DNA of 64,000 nt from Streptomyces vilmorinianum (GCF_005517195.1 NZ_CP040244.1:434001-498000), one strand, 5' to 3'; numbered from the stretch's first letter, positions 42,733 to 52,269 are shown. The notes: a model not told the origin generated them from the letters alone. Program-made: numbers and translations.

Positions 42733-43350
42733 ATGTCGGCGATCCGACTCCTCGTCCTGGGCGCGGTGCGGCAGCACGGCCGCGCCCACGGCTACCAGGT
42801 CCGCAACGACCTGGAGTTCTGGGGCGCCCACGAGTGGTCCAACGCCAAGCCCGGCTCGATCTACCACGCGCTCAAGCAGATGGCGAAGCAGGGCCTGCTG
42901 CACGCGTACGAGATCGCGCCGAGCACGGCGGGCGGTCCGCCGCGCGTCGAGTACGAGGTGACGGACAAGGGCACGGAGGAGTACTTCGCGCTGCTGCGCG
43001 AGGCGCTGACCACGTACGACCAGAAGATGGACGTGCTGTCCGCGGGCATCGGGTTCATCGTGGACCTCCCCCGGGGTGAGGTCGTGGAGCTGCTGCGGAA
43101 GCGGGTGCGGGCGCTCGACGCGTGGCGGACCTCGGTCACGGAGTACTACACCCCCGAGGGCGGGCCCGAGCAGCTCGGGCACATCGGCGAGATCATGCAC
43201 CTCTGGGTCCACTCGGCGGACGCGGGCAAGGAGTGGACGCTCGGTCTGATCGAGCGGATCGAGGGCGGGGCGTACACCTTCGCGGGCGAGGGTGGGGAGC
43301 CCTTCAAGGGGGTCCTGGCGGACGGCCAGGAGAACCCGTACGCAAGCTAA
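42733..43350 (+). CDS. PadR-family repressor
   Basis: 205 residues. The winged-helix N-terminus (LVLGAVRQHGRAHGYQVRNDLEFWG, key GAHEWSNAKPGSIYHALKQM) and the C-terminal dimer helix region identify PadR. Start at ATG 42733 after GAGGAGG. The ABC drug transporter genes follow after 81 bases that contain two more matching operators, so this repressor most likely controls its own gene and the transporter, released by the drug. Confidence 0.93.
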   Translation: MSAIRLLVLGAVRQHGRAHGYQVRNDLEFWGAHEWSNAKPGSIYHALKQMAKQGLLHAYEIAPSTAGGPPRVEYEVTDKGTEEYFALLREALTTYDQKMDVLSAGIGFIVDLPRGEVVELLRKRVRALDAWRTSVTEYYTPEGGPEQLGHIGEIMHLWVHSADAGKEWTLGLIERIEGGAYTFAGEGGEPFKGVLADGQENPYAS

Positions 43351-43363
43351 TCAAGTTTGACTA
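43348..43363 (+). promoter_or_regulatory. Candidate PadR operator 2
   Basis: TAATCAAGTTTGACTA; shares TCAAGTTTGACTA exactly with the site at 43394. It overlaps the TAA stop of the PadR gene. Part of a three-site set around padR and the ABC transporter promoter. Confidence 0.7.
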
Positions 43364-43393
43364 ATTGAATCGGCGGGCATACCTTCGATCGAG

Positions 43394-43409
43394 TGGTCAA
43401 GTTTGACTA
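43394..43409 (+). promoter_or_regulatory. Candidate PadR operator 3, before the ABC transporter
   Basis: TGGTCAAGTTTGACTA, 46 bases after operator 2 and 22 bases before the transporter start at 43432. The near-perfect inverted symmetry TCAAxxTTGA is clear. Confidence 0.72.
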
Positions 43410-43431
43410 CTGAGTGATCTGGAGGGCTGGA

Positions 43432-44424
43432 ATGACCGACGCGATCGTCGTCCACGGCGCGCGGAAACGGTACGGCGACAAGCAGGCGCTCGACGGACTC
43501 GACCTCGCCGTCCGCCGCGGCACGGTCCACGGGCTGCTCGGCCCCAACGGCGCGGGCAAGACGACGGCGGTGCGGATCCTCGCGACGCTGCTGCGGCACG
43601 ACGAGGGCGTGGTCCGGGTCGCGGGCTTCGACGTCCGTACGCAGGCGGGCGAGGTCCGCCGCCGGATCGGGCTCCTCGGGCAGTACGCGGCCGTCGACGA
43701 GGAGCTCGGCGGCCGGCAGAACCTGGAGATGTTCGGGCGGCTCCACCACCTGGGCGCCCGGCGGGCCGGGGCGCGGGCCGACGAGCTCCTGGAGCGCTTC
43801 GGGCTCGCGGACACCGGGCGCAAGCCCGTCAAGCAGTACAGCGGCGGCATGCGGCGCCGCCTCGACCTCGCGGCCTCGCTGATCACGGAGCCGGAGGTGC
43901 TCTTCCTCGACGAGCCCACGACCGGGCTCGACCCGCGCGGGCGGGGCGAGGTGTGGGAGTCGGTGCGCTCCCTGGTGGGCCGCGGGGGAGGGACGACCGT
44001 CCTGCTCACCACGCAGTACCTGGAGGAGGCCGACCAGCTCGCCGACCGGATCTCGGTCGTCGACCGCGGGCGGGTCGTCGCCGACGGCACGGCCGACGAG
44101 CTGAAGGCGAAGGTGGGCGGCGACCGCATCGACGTCGTCCTGCGGGACGGGCGGCGGCTGGAGGAGGCGGCGCGGCTGCTTGCCGTCTCCGGTGCGGGGA
44201 TCTCCGGTGCGGGGATCTCCGGTGCGGGGATCTCCGATGTGGGGATCGATCCCCACCGGCGGCGGATCAGCGCGCCGGTGACGGACCGGATGGCCGCGCT
44301 GGCCGAGACCGTACGAGCCCTGGAGGCGGCCGGGATCGAGGCGGAGGACATCGCCCTGCGCCGCCCGACGCTCGACGAGGCCTTCCTGCACCTGACCGAT
44401 CGCGAGAAGGAGGCCGTGGCATGA
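43432..44424 (+). CDS. DrrA-type drug ABC transporter ATP-binding protein
   Basis: 330 residues. Walker [10 protein letters not shown], signature [12 protein letters not shown], Walker [14 protein letters not shown], and the DrrA-like C-terminal domain. Near residues 248-262 it has three copies of the pentamer GAGIS, made by tandem 15-bp units (GGTGCGGGGATCTCC) at about 44191-44235; this is a slippage-prone insertion in the C-terminal domain. Start follows GGAGGG. The stop overlaps the permease start (ATGA). Confidence 0.93.
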   Translation: MTDAIVVHGARKRYGDKQALDGLDLAVRRGTVHGLLGPNGAGKTTAVRILATLLRHDEGVVRVAGFDVRTQAGEVRRRIGLLGQYAAVDEELGGRQNLEMFGRLHHLGARRAGARADELLERFGLADTGRKPVKQYSGGMRRRLDLAASLITEPEVLFLDEPTTGLDPRGRGEVWESVRSLVGRGGGTTVLLTTQYLEEADQLADRISVVDRGRVVADGTADELKAKVGGDRIDVVLRDGRRLEEAARLLAVSGAGISGAGISGAGISDVGIDPHRRRISAPVTDRMAALAETVRALEAAGIEAEDIALRRPTLDEAFLHLTDREKEAVA

Positions 44425-45185
44425 GCGCGGCGTACGTGGTGAGCGACTGCTGGACCATGACCCGGCGCGAACTGGCCCACTGGGCGCGGCAGCCGGTGCA
44501 GCTCCTGGTCGGGCTGGTCTTCCCGATCATGATGCTGCTGATGTTCGGCTATCTCGTCGGCGGCGGGCGGGAGATCGAGGGGGCGTACGTCGACTTCCTC
44601 GTGCCGGGCATGCTCACGCTGACGATGGTCTTCGGTCTCGAAGGCACGATGACGGCCGTCACCCAGGACCTCGACAAGGGGGTGATCGACCGCTTCCGCT
44701 CGATGCCGATGGCCGACGGGGCCGTGCTGGTGGGGCGTTCGGTCGCCGACATGCTCCAGTCGACCGTCGGGCTGCTGCTGATGGTCGGCGTCGGGTACGC
44801 GATCGGCTGGCGGACCCACGGCGGCCCCGGCGCCTTCCTCGGCGCCCTGGGCCTGCTGCTGTCGCTGCGCTTCGCGATGCTGTGGATCGGGATCCACCTG
44901 GCCCTGGTCGCGGGGCGTGCGGAGCTGGTGCAGGCCGTGCAGATCCTGGTCTGGCCGATCGGCTTCCTCTCCAACGCCTTCGCCGCGCCCGAGTCCATGC
45001 CGGGGTGGCTCGGCCCGGTCGTGGAGTGGAACCCGATGTCGGCGACCGCGACCGCCGTACGGGACCTCTTCGGCAACCCGGGCGGGGAGCCCGGGCACGT
45101 GATGGCGGCGGTGGTGTGGCCGCTGGTGCTGCTCGCGGTCTTCTTCCCGCTGGCGGTACGGAGGTTCAGGAGGCTGAGCGCGTAG
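44421..45185 (+). CDS. DrrB-type ABC-2 permease
   Basis: 254 residues with six membrane segments; typical stretches are [20 protein letters not shown] and the ABC-2 signature region [34 protein letters not shown] (here [20 protein letters not shown]). It completes the drug exporter with the preceding ATPase; no export substrate can be named. Confidence 0.92.
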   Translation: MSAAYVVSDCWTMTRRELAHWARQPVQLLVGLVFPIMMLLMFGYLVGGGREIEGAYVDFLVPGMLTLTMVFGLEGTMTAVTQDLDKGVIDRFRSMPMADGAVLVGRSVADMLQSTVGLLLMVGVGYAIGWRTHGGPGAFLGALGLLLSLRFAMLWIGIHLALVAGRAELVQAVQILVWPIGFLSNAFAAPESMPGWLGPVVEWNPMSATATAVRDLFGNPGGEPGHVMAAVVWPLVLLAVFFPLAVRRFRRLSA

Positions 45186-45282
45186 AACCCGGCGCGGGGG
45201 AGTGGGAACCCATCGGCGTCGAGCGGTGTAACAGAAGCAGACGGTTCACCGCGGACCGGCCGAAGGGACAGGGGGACGGGCG

Positions 45283-46506
45283 ATGCGCAGGCTCGGTGGA
45301 GTGGCCGGCGCCGTCGTGGCGCTGGTGTTGACGGCTTGTACGGGGGCGGGTGCGGGGACGGGTGCCGGTGCGGGGGCTTCGGGGCCGTCTGCCCGGCCCT
45401 CGGGGGCGGCCGGTTCGGGTGCTCGGGTCGCCCCGCCGCCGCGGATACCGTCCGCGGCGCGGCTCCCCGGGACGGCCCACAGCCCGGGATTCGCCTCCGA
45501 CGGCAGCGGGTTCGTCCTGCTGGCCGACTGCGTGGAGGACGCGAAGGTGCCGGAGAACGGGTTGTGCAGGCAGCATGTGGCCGTCCTTGACCGGGGCGCC
45601 GAGAGCTGGGTGCTGCGGAAGTCCCCGCTGCCCGAGGTCCGGGGGACGGACGGCATCTCGGCGAACCTGCTGGTGCTCGGTCCGGGGCGCGCCCTGATCG
45701 AGGAGTGGAGCGCCGACGCGAAGCCCACGACCTGGTTCACCCGGGACGGCGGCTCGACGTGGCGCAAGGGCGATCCGCGGACGGTCGGCACGACCCCGGA
45801 GATACCGGCCGGGGCCGTCCTCACCACCGGCTGCACGCAGCCCGCCGGGGCCCAGGGCGACGACTGCGCCCGCGAGGGCCTGGTCGTGGTCTCCCCGCAG
45901 GACGGGCGGAGGCGGTTCCTGGCGCGCGGGCCGCTGCTCGGTCCGCACCCGAGGCCGGCCGCGGCGGCGGAGCCCGACGGCTCCTGGTGGGTCTCGGGCA
46001 CGGACCCGGTCACGGGGCGTGCGGCGGTCGCCGTGTCGCGGGACGCGGGCCGCAGCTGGACGCCGATCCGGCTGCCGAGCCCGACCACCGACCCCGGCTG
46101 GCACACGGCGGTCGTGGTTGGACCGGACGCCGTCTACGCGGCGGAGATGGGGGAGTTGAAGGGCGGCGAGCCCGTCAAGAACCCCCTGCGGGCGCTGCAC
46201 CGCTCGCTGGACGGCGGCCGTACCTGGGAGCGGATGTGGACGACCGGGACGACGCTGGAGCCGCGCACGCTCCAGGGGCTCCCGGTGCCGGGCCCGGGCG
46301 GCCGGGTGGTGATCAGCGCCGAGCGGGGGGAGTACGTCAGCACCGACGGCGGGCGCAGCTTCCGCCCCACGGGCGAAGGCACGCGCTTCACCCGGCGCAG
46401 CCCGATCGGGCTGCTCCGCCAGGGCACCACGTGCGTGTACGGCATATCGGTCGACGGGGTGCGCTGGGCGGAGTTCAGCCTGGCGTGCGAGGACGAGACT
46501 CCCTGA
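45283..46506 (+). CDS. Secreted lipoprotein with BNR/sialidase-like propeller repeats
   Basis: 407 residues. The signal peptide ends in the lipobox LTAC (cysteine at about residue 20), so the protein is anchored to the membrane. A Gly/Ala-rich linker (GAGAGTGAGAGAS) follows. The rest is a propeller with Asp-box motifs such as STDGGRSFRPT, SLDGGRTWERM and SRDAGRSWTPI, as in sialidases and photosystem-assembly-type proteins. No sialidase arginine triad is obvious, so a binding or sensor role is as likely as an enzyme. Confidence 0.82.
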   Translation: MRRLGGVAGAVVALVLTACTGAGAGTGAGAGASGPSARPSGAAGSGARVAPPPRIPSAARLPGTAHSPGFASDGSGFVLLADCVEDAKVPENGLCRQHVAVLDRGAESWVLRKSPLPEVRGTDGISANLLVLGPGRALIEEWSADAKPTTWFTRDGGSTWRKGDPRTVGTTPEIPAGAVLTTGCTQPAGAQGDDCAREGLVVVSPQDGRRRFLARGPLLGPHPRPAAAAEPDGSWWVSGTDPVTGRAAVAVSRDAGRSWTPIRLPSPTTDPGWHTAVVVGPDAVYAAEMGELKGGEPVKNPLRALHRSLDGGRTWERMWTTGTTLEPRTLQGLPVPGPGGRVVISAERGEYVSTDGGRSFRPTGEGTRFTRRSPIGLLRQGTTCVYGISVDGVRWAEFSLACEDETP

Positions 46507-46511
46507 CGGGC

Positions 46512-47930
46512 TCAGTGGTGGAAGGAGGTGGCTGCCGCCTTGTCATGGCTCAACGGATGCGGCTGGCTGCGCAGTTCGGGCAGCAGGCGCCTCAGGTCCT
46601 CCACGAACAGCTCGGCGAGGTCCGTGGAGAAGCCGTTGCGGCAGACCACGCGCAGCACCGACAGGTCCTCCCGGTTGGCGGGGAAGGTGTACGCCGGCAC
46701 GAGCCAGCCGTGTTCGCGCAGCCGGCGCGAGACGTCGAAGACGTCGTAGGAGGTGATGTCGGGGGCTGTGGTGAACGCGAAGACGGGTAGCTGGTCACCC
46801 CGGGTCAGAAGGCGGAAGTCGCCCAATTCCTCGATCCGTTCGGCGACGCCCCGGGCGACGTCCCGGGTGGTCTGCTGGACCGCCCGGTAGCCTTCCCGGC
46901 CCAGCCGCAGGAACGTGTAGTACTGCGCGACGACCTGGGCGCCCGGCCGGGAGAAGTTGAGGGCGAAGGTGGGCATGTCGCCACCCAGGTAGTTGACCCG
47001 GAAGACGAGCTCCTCGGGGAGTTCGGCGGCCGAGGGCCACAGCGCCCAGCCCACGCCCGGATAGACCAGGCCGTACTTGTGACCGGAGGTGTTGATCGAG
47101 GAGACCCGGGGCAGCCGGAAGTCCCAGACCAGGTCTTCGTCCAGGAAGGGGGCGACCATCGCGCCGGAGGCGCCGTCCACATGGACGGGGATGTCGAGGC
47201 CGGTCCGTTCCTGGAGGGCGTCCAGGGCGGCGCAGACCTCTGCGACGGGTTCGTAGGAGCCGTCGAAGGTCGAGCCGAGCACGGCGACCACCCCGATGGT
47301 GTTCTCGTCGCAGAGCGCGGCGGCCGCCTGCGGGTCCAGATGGAATCGGTCGCCCTCCATGGGCACGAGCCGGGGCTCGACCTCCCAGAAGTTGCAGAAC
47401 TTGTCCCAGCAGACCTGGACGTTGACGCCCATCACCAGATTGGGCCGGGCGCTGCCCGGATAGCGGTCGGCGTTCCGCTTGGCCCAGCGGCGCTTGAGGG
47501 CCATGCCGGCGAGCATGCAGGCCTCGCTGGAACCGGTGGTGGAGCAGCCGACGGCGGCCGAGGGGTCCGGCGCGTTCCACAGGTCGGCGAGCATGGCCAC
47601 GCAGCGTCGCTCCAGTTCGGCGGTGCGCGGGTACTCGTCCTTGTCGATCATGTTCTTGTCGCGGCACTCGGCCATGAGGACACCGGCCTGGGGCTCCATC
47701 CAGGTAGTGACGAAGGTGGCCAGGTTGAGCCGCGAGTTGCCGTCGAGCATCAGCTCGTCGTGGACCAGCTGATAGGCGCTCATGGGCGGCAGCGGGCCGT
47801 CGGGGAGGCGGTGCCGCGGCGGCGCGTCGGTCATGCCGCCGATGGGGTTGGCCAGGCCGTAGAAGGGGTTGAGGGCGAGGTGCCGGTCGTGCTCGGGCTC
47901 GGGCGTGACGGGACCCTTGTGCAGTGGCAT
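46512..47930 (-). CDS. gadB: Glutamate decarboxylase
   Basis: 472 residues. PLP-binding Lys285 lies in INTSGHKYGLVYPG and the active-site HVDGASGA precedes it. N-terminal RLPDGPLPPMSAYQLVHDEL and NLATFVTTWMEPQA are typical. It converts glutamate to GABA, consuming a proton. It is encoded directly downstream of a ClC-type channel gene on the same strand (21 bases), the combination seen in acid-resistance systems. No glutamate/GABA antiporter is seen in the window. Confidence 0.95.
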   Translation of the reverse strand: MPLHKGPVTPEPEHDRHLALNPFYGLANPIGGMTDAPPRHRLPDGPLPPMSAYQLVHDELMLDGNSRLNLATFVTTWMEPQAGVLMAECRDKNMIDKDEYPRTAELERRCVAMLADLWNAPDPSAAVGCSTTGSSEACMLAGMALKRRWAKRNADRYPGSARPNLVMGVNVQVCWDKFCNFWEVEPRLVPMEGDRFHLDPQAAAALCDENTIGVVAVLGSTFDGSYEPVAEVCAALDALQERTGLDIPVHVDGASGAMVAPFLDEDLVWDFRLPRVSSINTSGHKYGLVYPGVGWALWPSAAELPEELVFRVNYLGGDMPTFALNFSRPGAQVVAQYYTFLRLGREGYRAVQQTTRDVARGVAERIEELGDFRLLTRGDQLPVFAFTTAPDITSYDVFDVSRRLREHGWLVPAYTFPANREDLSVLRVVCRNGFSTDLAELFVEDLRRLLPELRSQPHPLSHDKAAATSFHH

Positions 47931-47951
47931 GGGGACTCCTTTCGAGGGCGC

Positions 47952-49274
47952 TCAGCGCAGGGAGGCGCCGGACGTGTCCAGTTCGAGCTGGGGGCGGCCG
48001 GTGACGACCAGCCAGGCGGGCAGTGAGGCAAGACAGAGCACGGCGACCATCGAGGGCTGGGGGGCGAGGACGGCGGCGGTGAAGAGGCTCACCCAGCCCT
48101 GCCGGGTGGTCGCGAGCAGCACGCCGAGCACACCGGAGGCGACGGCGACGGCAGGGGGGATCTCCGGCACGAGCGCCTGGGCGAACAGACCGAAGGCGAC
48201 GCCGATGAACACGGCAGGGAAGATCCGTCCGCCCCGGAAGCCGCACGAGGCGGCGATGAGCAGGGCAACGAGCTTGACCACCGCCATCTTCGCCATCTCG
48301 CCGGAGGACCAGCCGCCGAGGTTCGAGGTCAGTTCCTTGATCTGATCCAGGCCCTTGAAGAGCGTCAGCGGCCCGCCGAGCGCGCCGAGGAGGCCGAGGA
48401 TCAGGCCGCCGAGGGGCAGCATCAGCATCGGGTGGCGCAGCCGCTTGAAGGCGGTGTGGAGGTAGGGAAAGCCGTAGCAGGAGAGGAGGCCGAACAGGGC
48501 CGCGGCGGTGGCCACGGCCATCGCCGCGAGCAGGTCGCCCCACCCGGGGTCGGTCACCTGAGGCAGCGACAGGTTGAAGGTGAAGTCCGTGAGCAGCGAA
48601 GCGGTCATCGCTCCGGCCCCGGCGGCCACCAGCGGGGCGAAGAGCCGGTCCCACAGCGAGCCTCGGCCGCTCGGCCGGTGGGTGAGGGCCTCGGAGATGA
48701 CCAAGGCGGCGGCCACCGGAGTGCCGAAGAGGGCGCCGATGGTGGCGGAGGAGGCGAGCACGACCCACAGCGCTCCGGGCGCGGCAGGCGCCACCTTGCT
48801 GCCGAGCCCGTAGGCGAGCGCGATGTTGGCCGCGATGATCGGGTTCTCCGGGCCGAGGCTGACCCCGCCGGCCAGTGCGAGCGTGCTCGCGAGGAGCAGC
48901 CCGGGGACGACTGCCGGGGCCAGTGGGGGGCCTTCGAGCCCGGTGGTGGCCGGGTCGGGACCCGCGTGCCCGGGCACCTTCCAGACGACGAGCCCCACCG
49001 CGACACCGGTCGTGGTCAGCACGGCGATCATCCAGAGGGAGGAGTAGCCGCCGATGCCCAGTGCGTCCGGAAGGGTGTCCCACACCACGTCCTTGAGCTG
49101 ATCGGCGGCCTCGCTGATCCCGATGTAGAGCAGGCTCGCCCCCACCCCGATCACGAGGGCGGGCAGGATCTGCGGCACAAGGACCTGGAGCGGTGCCGCG
49201 GGGGCGGCGGGCGGAGGCGCGGACGACGGGGTATCAGTGGCCACCGGCTCACCATAAGTGTCCAAATGCCGCAT
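47952..49274 (-). CDS. ClC-family chloride channel or Cl-/H+ antiporter
   Basis: 440 residues with ~10-12 membrane segments. ClC signatures are GVSLGPENPIIAANIALAYGLG (GxxGPExP-type) and GFRGGRIFPAVFIG in the C-terminal half. No CBS domains. A GTG at 49244 (VATDTPSS) is an alternative start ten codons in. In E. coli, ClC proteins act as an electrical shunt in extreme acid resistance linked to amino-acid decarboxylases; the gadB gene directly downstream fits this. Confidence 0.9.
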   Translation of the reverse strand: MRHLDTYGEPVATDTPSSAPPPAAPAAPLQVLVPQILPALVIGVGASLLYIGISEAADQLKDVVWDTLPDALGIGGYSSLWMIAVLTTTGVAVGLVVWKVPGHAGPDPATTGLEGPPLAPAVVPGLLLASTLALAGGVSLGPENPIIAANIALAYGLGSKVAPAAPGALWVVLASSATIGALFGTPVAAALVISEALTHRPSGRGSLWDRLFAPLVAAGAGAMTASLLTDFTFNLSLPQVTDPGWGDLLAAMAVATAAALFGLLSCYGFPYLHTAFKRLRHPMLMLPLGGLILGLLGALGGPLTLFKGLDQIKELTSNLGGWSSGEMAKMAVVKLVALLIAASCGFRGGRIFPAVFIGVAFGLFAQALVPEIPPAVAVASGVLGVLLATTRQGWVSLFTAAVLAPQPSMVAVLCLASLPAWLVVTGRPQLELDTSGASLR

Positions 49275-49304
49275 AACACCCCAAGATCCGGGCGTGTTCC
49301 ACGG

Positions 49305-49673
49305 TCACGTCCGTGGAGCGATCACCGCTGCCGTGCCGTACGCGCACACCTCCGTCCCCACGTCCGCCGCCTCCGTCACGTCGAACCGGAACATCAGCAC
49401 GGCGTTGGCGCCCCGGGCCCGCGCCTGCTCCACCAGCCGCTCCATCGCCTGGTTGCGGGTCTCCACCAGAGTCTTCGTCAGACCCTTGAGCTCCCCGCCG
49501 ATCATCGACTTCAGGCCCGCCCCGATCTGGCTGCCCAGATGCCGGGAGCGCACGGTCAGTCCGAAGACCTCGCCGATCACCTGCCGGACGTCGTAGCCGG
49601 GAACGTCGTTCGTCGTGACGACCAGCACATCGGACTGCGGTCCCTGACCGCCTCCGTACTCCTCGATGCCCAT
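49305..49673 (-). CDS. YbjQ/DUF74 (HMA-like pentamer) family protein
   Basis: 122 residues with the family core DVRQVIGEVFGLTVRSRHLG and ARGANAVLMFRFDVTEAAD. Small soluble protein of unknown function. The ATG at 49673 is chosen because GGAGG lies 9 bases upstream; another ATG lies 6 bases earlier. It is divergent from the DedA gene. Confidence 0.9.
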   Translation of the reverse strand: MGIEEYGGGQGPQSDVLVVTTNDVPGYDVRQVIGEVFGLTVRSRHLGSQIGAGLKSMIGGELKGLTKTLVETRNQAMERLVEQARARGANAVLMFRFDVTEAADVGTEVCAYGTAAVIAPRT

Positions 49674-49821
49674 GCGCATCCACCTCCAGCCACCCAGCCT
49701 CGGCCCGGCGGACCGTCCCCGCACCCTGGAGGGGGCCGGTGGAACCTGGCACCGTAAGAAAGCGTTGATACCTTGGGGCGGCCGTCCCCCGCCCCCACCG
49801 ACCGCAGGAGCCCGGAATCCC

Positions 49822-50556
49822 GTGAACACGCTTGCCCTCGGACCGAGCTGGCTGGACCCGGACTATCTGATTCAGACCTTCGGTCTGATCGGTGTCCTCG
49901 TCATCGTCTTCGCCGAGTCCGGCCTGCTCATCGGGTTCTTCCTGCCCGGCGACTCGCTGCTCTTCACCACCGGCCTGCTGGTCACCACCGGGAAGCTGGA
50001 CACCCCGCTGTGGCTGGTGTGCACCCTGGTCGCGCTCGCCGCGATCATCGGCGACCAGGTCGGCTACCTCTTCGGACGCAAGGTCGGCCCGGCCCTCTTC
50101 AAGCGCCCCGACTCCAAGTTCTTCAAGCAGGAGAACGTGGAGAAGGCGCACGAGTTCTTCGAGAAGTACGGCCCGAAGTCGCTGGTCCTGGCCCGCTTCG
50201 TGCCGATCGTGCGGACGTTCACGCCGATCATCGCCGGTGTGAGCCGGATGAACTACCGCTCGTTCATCACGTTCAACATCCTCGGCGGCATCCTGTGGGG
50301 CGTGGGCGTGACGCTGCTCGGCGCCATGCTCGGCAAGATCGACTTCGTGCACAAGCACATCGAGGCGATCCTCATCCTGATCGTCGCCATCTCGGTGGTC
50401 CCGATCGCGATCGAGTTCCTCCGCGCCCGCTCCCAGTCCAAGAAGGCCGCCGCCGCCCAGACCCCCGCCGCCCAGACCCCCGCCGCCCAGACCCCCGGCG
50501 ACCAGGACACCCCGGCCCCGGCCACCGGCCGGCGCCGCCGCCACGCCAAGAGCTAG
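49822..50556 (+). CDS. DedA-family membrane protein
   Basis: 244 residues with the DedA/SNARE-associated fold: ESGLLIGFFLPGDSLLF near the N-terminus and RFVPIVRTFTPIIAGVSRMNY with the conserved charged residues. These proteins transport lipid carriers (undecaprenyl phosphate, phosphatidylethanolamine) or ions across the membrane. The tail has a slippage repeat: AAQTPAAQTPAAQTP. Start is GTG with GCAGGAG upstream. Its last codon overlaps the last codon of the minus-strand exporter gene. Confidence 0.93.
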   Translation: MNTLALGPSWLDPDYLIQTFGLIGVLVIVFAESGLLIGFFLPGDSLLFTTGLLVTTGKLDTPLWLVCTLVALAAIIGDQVGYLFGRKVGPALFKRPDSKFFKQENVEKAHEFFEKYGPKSLVLARFVPIVRTFTPIIAGVSRMNYRSFITFNILGGILWGVGVTLLGAMLGKIDFVHKHIEAILILIVAISVVPIAIEFLRARSQSKKAAAAQTPAAQTPAAQTPGDQDTPAPATGRRRRHAKS

Positions 50557-52220
50557 AAACCGCGCGTGCGCTTCGCCGCGCGGCGGGCCGCCGCCGCGCC
50601 CGGGGCCTGCATGAAGAGGCGGGCCAGCTCGCTTCCCAGGTTCACGCCGATCGCGATCGCCAGGGCCAGGGCCGCCGCCTTCGCCAAGGAGGTGAAGCCC
50701 TGGTCCAGGTTGTTCTGGGCGATCGCGAGCACACCGAAGTACGTCGCCGAACCCGGCAGCAGCGGCCCGATCGCCGCCGTCACGTACGGCAGTGACGACG
50801 TGTGGTGGTAGCGCGCGATCAGCTGCCCGAACAGACCCACCAGGCCCGCCGCCACCGCCGTCGCCATCACCGCGGAGCCGTCCGCCGTCACCGCGATCGA
50901 CGCGTAGACCACCCACGCCACACCGCCGTTCAGCGTCGCGAACAGCACCGTCCCCCGCGACTGCTGCAGCAGGATCGCGAACGTCGCGCACAGCACCATC
51001 GCCGCCAGGATCTGCACCACCGGCCGTTCGACCGGACTGAGCGCGCCCTCCGGATTGAGCTCCGCGTCGAACTGCACGGCCACGTACAGCACCGACAGCA
51101 CGCCCACCACGATCGCCACGAAGAAGTACCCGACCTCCAGGAGCCGGGCCGAGGCCGTGATGTAGAAGCCGGTCAGCCCGTCCTGCACGGCCGCCACCAG
51201 CGCCCGCCCCGGGATCAGCGCGAACAGACCACCCGTGATCACCGCCGAGGGCCGCAGATCCGCGTGCAGCAGCGTCAGCAGCACCCCCATCGCGGCCGGC
51301 GGCATCGCCGCCACCAGGAACTGGTAGAACTCCGGCAGCCCGCGCCCCGCGCACAGCCACGCCAGCCGGTCCCCGAGCACCGCGCCGAGCGCCGCCACCA
51401 GGAAGACCGTGAGGTCACCGCCGAGCAGCACCGACGCCGCCCCCGCCAGGACACCCGCCGCCGTCGTCAGCACCCAGCCGGGGTACGGGTGCCGGTTGCG
51501 CCGGATCTCCGCGAGCCGCCGGTACGCCTCCTCCGTCGAGACGTCGTGCTCGTCCGCGTTGATGTCCGCGAGCAGCTGGTAGACCGCCGCCAGCCGGGTG
51601 TAGTCGGTGCCCCGGCGCCGTACCGTCCGGTTCGCCGTGACAGGGTCGTCCACCAGCGACGGCTGGTACGTGATCGACAGGAGGGTGAACGTCACCGTCG
51701 GCTCGCACCGGTCCAGACCGTACGAGCGGCAGATCGCGAACATCGCCGCCTCGACGTCCTCCGCGCCCTCCCCGCCCGCGAGCAGCAGCTCGCCGATACG
51801 GAGCGTCAGGTCGAGCACGCGCGGCACCGCGGGACCGCCCTCGTCCTCCTTGCGCGTCTCCGGCACCGGCCGGTCCCCGACCGGCAGCCGCAGCATCGTC
51901 CGCATCCGGTCCTGCCAGGGCGCGTCCGCCGGCAGCCGCACCATCGGCATGCCGTGCGCGGGCGTGAACGCGGGCGGCGACTGCTTCGCGGAGTACGTGG
52001 AGGGCACCGCGAACGCCGAACCCTCCTGCTCGGCGGGAGGCTCGGTCGCGAGCCCCTCGGGAACGGCGAACTCGGAGGTCGGATGCTCCTCCTCCGGAGG
52101 AGCCGGCTGCTCCACCCCGGCCGGCGGGGTGAAGGCGCTGCGCGCCTCGTCCGACTGCGGCTTGCGGTCTTCCGACCCCGCGCCTGCGTCCGGCTCCGCC
52201 ACCACTCTGTCCGCCCTCAC
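50553..52220 (-). CDS. ThrE-type threonine/serine exporter family protein
   Basis: 555 residues. The N-terminal ~130 residues are acidic/proline-rich and disordered. The soluble conserved region (LTLRIGELLLAGGEGAEDVEAAM, key GEGAEDVE) and ten membrane segments in two blocks match ThrE, which has ThrE (DUF1212) and ThrE_2 halves fused in one chain. It would export threonine or serine. The start is a GTG. Convergent with DedA, sharing a CTAG at the stops. Confidence 0.87.
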   Translation of the reverse strand: MRADRVVAEPDAGAGSEDRKPQSDEARSAFTPPAGVEQPAPPEEEHPTSEFAVPEGLATEPPAEQEGSAFAVPSTYSAKQSPPAFTPAHGMPMVRLPADAPWQDRMRTMLRLPVGDRPVPETRKEDEGGPAVPRVLDLTLRIGELLLAGGEGAEDVEAAMFAICRSYGLDRCEPTVTFTLLSITYQPSLVDDPVTANRTVRRRGTDYTRLAAVYQLLADINADEHDVSTEEAYRRLAEIRRNRHPYPGWVLTTAAGVLAGAASVLLGGDLTVFLVAALGAVLGDRLAWLCAGRGLPEFYQFLVAAMPPAAMGVLLTLLHADLRPSAVITGGLFALIPGRALVAAVQDGLTGFYITASARLLEVGYFFVAIVVGVLSVLYVAVQFDAELNPEGALSPVERPVVQILAAMVLCATFAILLQQSRGTVLFATLNGGVAWVVYASIAVTADGSAVMATAVAAGLVGLFGQLIARYHHTSSLPYVTAAIGPLLPGSATYFGVLAIAQNNLDQGFTSLAKAAALALAIAIGVNLGSELARLFMQAPGAAAARRAAKRTRGF

Positions 52221-52269
52221 TCCCTCTGGCTCCCTCTGGAATCGTGGGTTCCAGTATGGATGTGCGAAA

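Noticed and set aside
45340..45430. GGTGCG-type repeats in the lipoprotein gene as a CRISPR-like or regulatory array
   Set aside because: They are in-frame Gly/Ala linker codons without spacers.
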